Positions 56,250 through 64,000 of a stretch of 64,000 nt of DNA are shown one piece after another. Position 1 is the stretch's first letter. Each line of letters opens with the position of its first letter. The DNA lies in the NCBI GenBank assembly GCA_023213395.1, contig CM041465.1:209505741-209569740 (forward strand), in the 5' to 3' direction. A program made the position numbers and the translations under genes. Origin of the DNA: Cycas panzhihuaensis. Lineage: Eukaryota > Cycadophyta. The notes under the pieces were generated by a model. It ran no database searches. It was not told where the DNA came from and worked only from the letters and a program-made list of their open reading frames with translations.

Positions 56250-57260
56250 GTGTTTGGTGTATAAACTATTCACTAGAATGGGTAATAGTCTTCCATCTAA
56301 ATCCTTCAGGTTAAAAGCATTCTCTCTAACTTTATCAACTATCTCTAATGTGCTAAGCCATAAAGAGTCAAATTTATAATGAACTTATGGTTTGCCTCTA
56401 GCCTTTTCCCACATTAATCTTTGTCATAAATCTAAAATACTTTTCTACGAATAATAGACTTGTCAAAATGTTTCTTAACTCTAACTTTATGGTGATGGAG
56501 CGTGTCCTCTACTTACTGCCTTACATCTTCCAAAGCAATCAAATCTTGCACCTTCCTCACAATTGGTAATGCATCATCTTCAAAAGAAGTTAGTTGTAAT
56601 TTTTTATGAGTAAGATGAGGAAGAAGAATGACCTCTTTGCCATAAACCAACAAATAAGGGGAGTAGATAAGTACTTACTTTGTTGTAATCTTTTCCACCC
56701 ATAAAGTATAAAAAATCTTCTCATGCTAATCTCTTTCAAAAGGGTACTAAATCCCTTACCATTTAATTTAAAATAAAAGTTGTGTCATTGTTAGAAACCA
56801 ATTAAGCTAGTACTCTAAACTTGAGCATCAAAACTTGCTTTATGAAATTTGCTATAACTTTTATGCTTGATCCCTTATAAGGGATAACTTCTAACCACCT
56901 GGTAAATTAGTCTATGGCTATAAGAATAAAGGAACATCTTTTGCTTAATAGGGGAGTAGTTAAACCAATGAATCCAAGCCCCATTTCTCAAAGGGTTGTC
57001 CAATAAAAATAGGCTTTAAAGGGAGATGCAATAAGCCTCAGTTTCCCTATCAAGCTTTGACAAGTAAGTTAACTTCTAGATTTCTAAAAGGTATATCCAA
57101 AAATATTTAGCCAAAAATAACATGCTTAAATGATCTTATGGGTTATAGCCTCCACTGAAAGGTGGCTACCACATAAATCATCATAAAATTCATTTAAGAC
57201 TTAGATGGATTCTTGTTTCTTGAGACACTTTAATAGGATCCCATTGTGGCTTCTCCTATA
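56250..57260 (-). pseudogene. Element I integrase
   Basis: Minus strand: YRRSHNGILLKCL, CGSHLSVEAITHKII (His pair region), FWLNIFGYTF, LGFIGL, FTRWLEVIPYKGSSIKVIAN with the first Asp region eroded, FIKQVLMLKFRVLA, LVSNNDTTFI in place of the usual SD-x-G motif, ending with LKDLDGRLLPILVN near 56300. Heavily interrupted but colinear with gypsy integrase. Confidence 0.75.
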
Positions 57261-57263
57261 TAA

Positions 57264-57668
57264 CTATCCTTCCATGAGGACATAAGGCCTTGATCTCAAT
57301 TTAAGAGATCTTCTCCCCTTTTTGTTCAAATTCTCAAGACAAGTACAATTTTCAAGGTAAAAGATAACATTGGATGAAAAGGAATCAAAACGATTAATGA
57401 AATCAATAGAAACCCCTTGAGCTAGGGTTAAGTTGTTTACCTCTTCAGGGCCCTGATTAAGTTCTATCTCCATTTGCAATAGCTTCTCTACTTGTGCTTT
57501 AGACATAAGTTAACATAATCCTTATCCTTTAACTAACTTTATAAGCTTGATCTCCAAGTCAACCTCTTAAATTTTGGCCACCCACTTGGCCCGTTTACCT
57601 ATAAGCTCTACTTGATTTGGTAATGCCTTCATTAGTGACTAAGTGACATATGTCATGGTGTGATTGTG

Positions 57669-57670
<2 letters not shown>
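57264..57670 (-). pseudogene. Element I RNase H end and connection region
   Basis: Minus strand: [11 protein letters not shown] abuts the microsatellite, then [40 protein letters not shown], and an open ORF 57506-57264 (KAQVEKLLQMEIELNQGPEE). This is the end of RNase H and the linker to integrase. The frame joins the part at 60326 when the TA array is ignored. Confidence 0.78.
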
Positions 57671-60325
<2,655 letters not shown>

Positions 60326-60640
60326 CTTCCACGACCTTCACCAAAGCATAGGCCTATTTCTCTATGGAAGCCTAGTGCAATTGGCACTCCTTCAAAATCC
60401 TACTCATAAAAGATATGGGCCTTTCTCTACCCTTTGTATCCTTTTGAGCCAACATAGCAGCATAAGAAGCATAAAAAACATAAGAATAAATAATAAACTC
60501 TTCACCAAATTTAAGACTCACCATTGTTAGGGCCTATGTTATACACTCCTTAATTTGATTAAATGTTACTCTAGCTTTAACTATCCATTTGAAATCTACA
60601 TTTTTCCTTAATAAGGCATTGATTTGAAGGGTCATCCTTG
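60326..60640 (-). pseudogene. Element I RNase H, first part
   Basis: Minus strand in shifting frames: ISNG/DFKW start, SAYASY-like FIYSYAS region, [10 protein letters not shown], and [10 protein letters not shown] at the array edge. In related elements this last motif is followed directly by YILH, which is found on the other side of the array. Confidence 0.72.
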
Positions 60641-61400
60641 GAAAGTGTGGTACAAACCTTCTTAAAAAATTATCTTTCTAAAGAAATATTGCATTACTTT
60701 TTTGTTTATAGGTAGGGATAATTCTTTGATGACCTTGATAATCTCTGGGTCTATATAATTCCATCTTAAGTCATAACATGGTTAAGTAACTTACAAGTTA
60801 TGCCTTAAAAAATAGTTTTCTTAGGATTCAATGATATTCCAAACTCCCAACATCTTTGGAAAATTGTTCTAAGGTGCTTGATATGATTTTCCCTACACTT
60901 GGAAAACACAATCAAATCATCAAGATAAATGATAACAATAAATCCTATTAGTCCTTTAAAGGCTTGATCCATGGCCCTCAAGAAGTTGGGACCTACATTA
61001 ATTAATTAAAATGATATTTTGTTATAGGCAAAATTTCCCCAAACTATAGTTAATGTTGTTTTATACCTGTCGTCCTTTACTACAACAATTTGGTTATAGC
61101 CTGAAAAGCCATTTAAAGGAGACATAAACTCTAAACTGGTCACAATTTACTAAACCCATTCCATTCTCGATAATGGGTAATTATCCTTTACTAAAGCTTC
61201 ATTCAAATTCCTAAAATCTATACATAAGTGTATGTGCCTATTCTTTTTCTTAACAGGTGCTAAGTTGGTTACCAAAGAGACAAATTTAATTAGGATTATG
61301 ATATCTACATCTTTAAGCTTTTGTATCTCATTCAAGATCAAATTTATGATTTTCGTATTTAAAACTGTAAGGGCTTCACTCTAAATTTTAGAGCAATGGT
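60641..61400 (-). pseudogene. Element I reverse transcriptase
   Basis: Minus strand: PVKKKNRHIHLCIDFRNLNE, DNYPLSRME (open 61341-61150), GFSGYNQIVVVKDDRYKTT in a shifted frame, FLRAMDQAFKGLIGFIVIIY with active site YLDD at 60916-60927, LIVFSKC, HLRTIFQRCWEFGISLNPKK. Stops and at least three frameshifts. Confidence 0.85.
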
Positions 61401-61879
61401 ATGCTACATCACATCTGCATTGAAGCTCTTCAAATCATTATAGGTCCAGGTGAAAATATCTTTGAATTCATTGTAAAGCTTAATCAATCCTTATTTCTCA
61501 TGTTCCATGCATTCCAAACTAATGTAGATTATATTAGATCCTCGACATTACCCAAGTTGACAAGTATGCTTTCTTGTATAACTCTCTTTGAGGCCTCTTC
61601 CTAAGGTATTCCTTTCTTCATTGCATCACTAGAGTTAAATAATGACTCAAAACTAATCACCCTTTTGGGTATTTTATTAGTTTTGAACTAGATTAAATTA
61701 GCATCAAAGGCCATACCTTGAGTCCATTCATGTCCAATTGATTAAGGCTCTTCACCAACAATAATCATGTTAGTAAAATCTTCTTACTCTTTGAGAAAGG
61801 TTTGCACATGCTCATCATCTTTGAAAACTTGCTAATGATTAGCATTGTCTACTATATAAGGCCCAGTAATTATTTCTAT
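61401..61879 (-). pseudogene. Element I linker between additional RNase H and RT
   Basis: Minus strand: VDNANH-QVFKDDEHVQTFL, HEWTQGMAFDANLI, FKTNKIPKRVISFESLFNSS, ILVNLGNVEDLI, SFNADVM, HTIALKFRVKPL. This linker is recognisable from plant gypsy polyproteins that carry RNase H upstream of RT. Confidence 0.65.
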
Positions 61880-62300
61880 AAATCCCTGCTTATTAGGAGG
61901 ATCATGAGACACAATTAATAAAGAAATTATAACTACTAAAGAGTTTACTAATTGGTTGTTAGCCCTTTAAATGTATGTTAATGTAATAACCTTAAATTGA
62001 TCTATGATATCTTAAATTCTTTGTCCATAAAACTTTAGCCTATTACATTTGGTGGAATAAAGGTTCTTTATCTAGTTGATAACCACTTTTGAGTCTTCCT
62101 TAACCTTTTAGCAATAAAACATTCATATTTATAACATTAAATAACCATAGAATTAGAGCTCCATACTCTACTATGTTATTTGTATTATCAAAGGGCAACT
62201 TAAATGAGAAAGTAAATGCCTTGCCTTTTAGAGATTGGATGACCACTCTAGCTCCCCATTTTGATTTAGCACTATCAAAGAACATCTCCCATAGAGCATC
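61880..62300 (-). pseudogene. Element I additional RNase H-like domain upstream of RT
   Basis: Minus strand: MFFDSAKSKWGARVVIQSLK (first Asp), FTFSFKLPFDNTNNIVEYGA (Glu in VEY), LILWLFNVINMNVLLLK, EDSKVVIN (Asp), IKNLYSTKCNRLKFYGQRI, NNQLVNSLVVI. The D-E-D pattern and NN-x-x-EY motif are those of archaeal/plant-type RNase H found as an additional domain in Tat elements. A TAA sits after DSKVVIN. Confidence 0.75.
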
Positions 62301-62480
62301 CTATCTATTGAGATTTGAGTAATATTACTGCCCTTCCAAGGCTTGTAATGGATTAGTTGGTGGTAGCACAATATATATTTCAAGACCATTTGGGTTAAAA
62401 GAGAAAAAGTAAGGTGGACCTAGTTTACTTTCAACATGATTGATATGCCTTTGTTTAACTATGAGATCCTTCCTGTAAGG

Positions 62481-62683
62481 TGTTAGAATATAATGTCTTA
62501 TTCTAGGAACATTATAAAAAGGGGTCAATATGTTTAAGACCCTCATTACATTTAATCCATATGTTTAATATTACAACCATGTAACGATTACAAAGTTTGT
62601 CATATATAAAGGAGGTTTCCCTCTATCAATAATCAAGAGAGTGATTCCATTCTTTCTCACTGTTGAGGGTTTGATTTTCTACA
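62481..62683 (+). repeat. 5' LTR of element J
   Basis: 203 bp from TGTTAGAATATAATG to TTGATTTTCTACA, TATA-like CATATATAAAGG near 62610. A minus-strand ORF at 62325-62546 crosses its left edge and is a hybrid of J and I. Confidence 0.85.
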
Positions 62684-62699
62684 TGGTATTAGAGCAAGG
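62684..62699 (+). promoter_or_regulatory. Primer binding site of element J
   Basis: TGGTATTAGAGCAAGG abuts the LTR; initiator tRNA-Met type with one change in the core. Confidence 0.85.
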
Positions 62700-63414
62700 A
62701 AATTTGCTTACCTGAAAAGGAATAGTCAAAGAATTATTGAAGGAGGATAATAATACTCGAAGACAAAGGCTGATTTAAAATGTTGAGACAAAGATCAAAG
62801 TTTAGAAGACCAAAAGGTTATAGAAACTCCATTGTACGAAATCGTATGGACTTGTACGGATCAATTTTTAAAGGTTATCAGACTTCGATAAAACTTGGCT
62901 AGATTGAAGATCTCATCGAGAGCATCATTTTCTTCAACTAGGTTGAATTGATCTGAAGTTGTCTTGAGGTCATTTTTCCCCTTTGAATAATTCGTGTAGA
63001 TTTAGGACTCTTATAGCAAATTTCTCTTAAATTTCTTTGAGTTGTTGGGTAATATCTATTATGAACTTAATGTTTATGCCTTACTAAGATACCAAGAACA
63101 ATTTCCAAGAGTATCTCTCCAAATTTAAAGTTTTTTTAGCACTTTTCTAAAAAACCCTAGCTGTCAGTTTTGCCATATGAGGCATGTTTTCACCCAAATG
63201 AGAAATTGTCTCTAAAATCTGACTGCAGAGCTGAACTCGACTTAAGACTCTCTTTGATTTGACATACTCATTTCTTCAATATGTACACTTCAATTTTTGT
63301 ACGAAAATTCGTATGACCATACATTCTAGCACTGTTCATAGGCATCAAACCCTCTAATATTCATTCTTTTGACTCTGTTAGCCCTTTTGGATCTACCCTC
63401 AATAAGTTCATCAT
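62700..63414 (+). other. Leader of element J
   Basis: 715 bp, no ORF. CGTATGG motifs near 62841 and 63313 (ACGAAAATTCGTATG) recall the leader of A. Confidence 0.55.
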
Positions 63415-64000
63415 GGCATCCTTAATTTCAAGCCTAAGTGACACTTATAAATTGACCGAGAATAACTATAATGTATGGAGGATTAAAATTGAAGCCCTCT
63501 TACGTGTAAAAAATGCATGGGAACTGACCACAAAAGGAGAAAAAATGCCTAATGTTGAAGGAGATGCTCAAAAGAATTAGAAAGAAAGAAATAATGTAAA
63601 AGCAATAACATTAAAACTATTTGTTTCTGATTATTTATTGATATATATAGACAAATTCAATACTTGCTCTTAAATCTGGAAAACCCTAGAAAATCTCTAT
63701 GCCTGAAAGAATAGAGTAAGGGTTATTATTATGAAAGAAGAACTATTTAAACTAGTTATGAAAGAAACAGATATTATAGCTGACTTCATTCACAAGGTTA
63801 CCACTATCTGAAATAAACTTCTGAGTACCGGAGAAGAAATTTTAGGAAAAAAAATTATTGAAATGGTAGTGGGAAAACTTTCCAAGGTCTTTGATGTGAC
63901 CATTAATACCATTACCAATATCAACATAATTGAAGAAATATCACTTGATGATCTGACTAGCATGTTGATGAGATAGGAACAAAGGAACAAAAGATACAAG
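63415..64000 (+). pseudogene. Element J gag, N-terminal part, runs off the window
   Basis: ATGGCATCCTTAATTTC starts SLSDTYKLTENNYNVWRIKI, LLRVKNAWELTTKGEK, then a TAG, IWKTLENLYA, RVIIMKEELFKLVMKETDII, EILGKKIIEMVVGKLSKVFD, ISLDDLTSMLMR. Copia gag core in one frame with about five stops (near 63579, 63672, 63702, 63808 and 63974). Colinear with the gag of A, where the stretch around IWKTLENLYA is missing. Confidence 0.85.

Larger units (their letters stand above)
62481..64000 (+). mobile_element. Element J: Copia retrotransposon, 5' part, continues past window
   Basis: LTR 62481-62683, PBS 62684, leader, gag from 63415. Inserted into the region upstream of the RNase H-like domain of I. LTR start and gag resemble element A, so it is the same family. 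Its right end and target duplication are outside the window. Confidence 0.85.

Overview
The window looks like intergenic heterochromatin of a large plant genome. It is a stack of LTR retrotransposons of both superfamilies (Copia and Ty3/gypsy), mostly primed by initiator tRNA-Met, with no intact host gene that I can recognise. The nesting, the Tat-type gypsy elements, the chromodomain element and captured plant-type VDAC and cupin sequences indicate a seed plant. A gymnosperm is plausible but not provable from this sequence. Nearly every coding region has stops or frameshifts, so CDS-like entries are given as pseudogenes.

Layout. Positions 1-40505 are one nested complex. Element A (Copia, 280-40500, near-matching 5-bp target duplication) was split by three insertions. 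(1) Element B (Copia, 1415-24169). Its leader holds element E (gypsy, minus strand, 3351-18912, duplication AGGCT). E is itself split by F (8479-13303, duplication AAACA) and by a solo-LTR-like insertion G (6855-7402, duplication TACCC). (2) A miniature terminal-repeat element (TRIM, 24504-24946). (3) Element C (Copia, about 26111-38037), which holds D, a nearly fresh gypsy chromovirus (29133-35841, duplication CATCA). LTR divergence counted by eye (A about 11%, B about 9%, F about 6%, D about 0.3%) agrees with the nesting order.

Positions 40506-43680 are low-copy-looking DNA with a small minisatellite and one small unrecognised ORF. Positions 43681-56250 are very AT-rich. They hold an old direct-repeat (LTR-like) pair with a pyrimidine-rich interior (K) and a decayed Copia element (H). 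Positions 56250-62480 are a decayed minus-strand Tat-like gypsy element (I). Its RNase H reading frame is split by a 2.65-kb TA-rich microsatellite. Positions 62481-64000 are the 5' end of Copia element J, of the same family as A, inserted in I and running off the window.

Most notable: F has no recognisable pol but carries intronless-looking pieces of two host genes, a mitochondrial outer-membrane porin (VDAC) on the plus strand and an 11S-globulin-like cupin on the minus strand, head to head, plus an acidic gag-like ORF. The microsatellite inside the RNase H of I appears to have grown in place from a short TA-rich codon stretch. D has almost identical LTRs but many coding lesions, which suggests mobilisation in trans.
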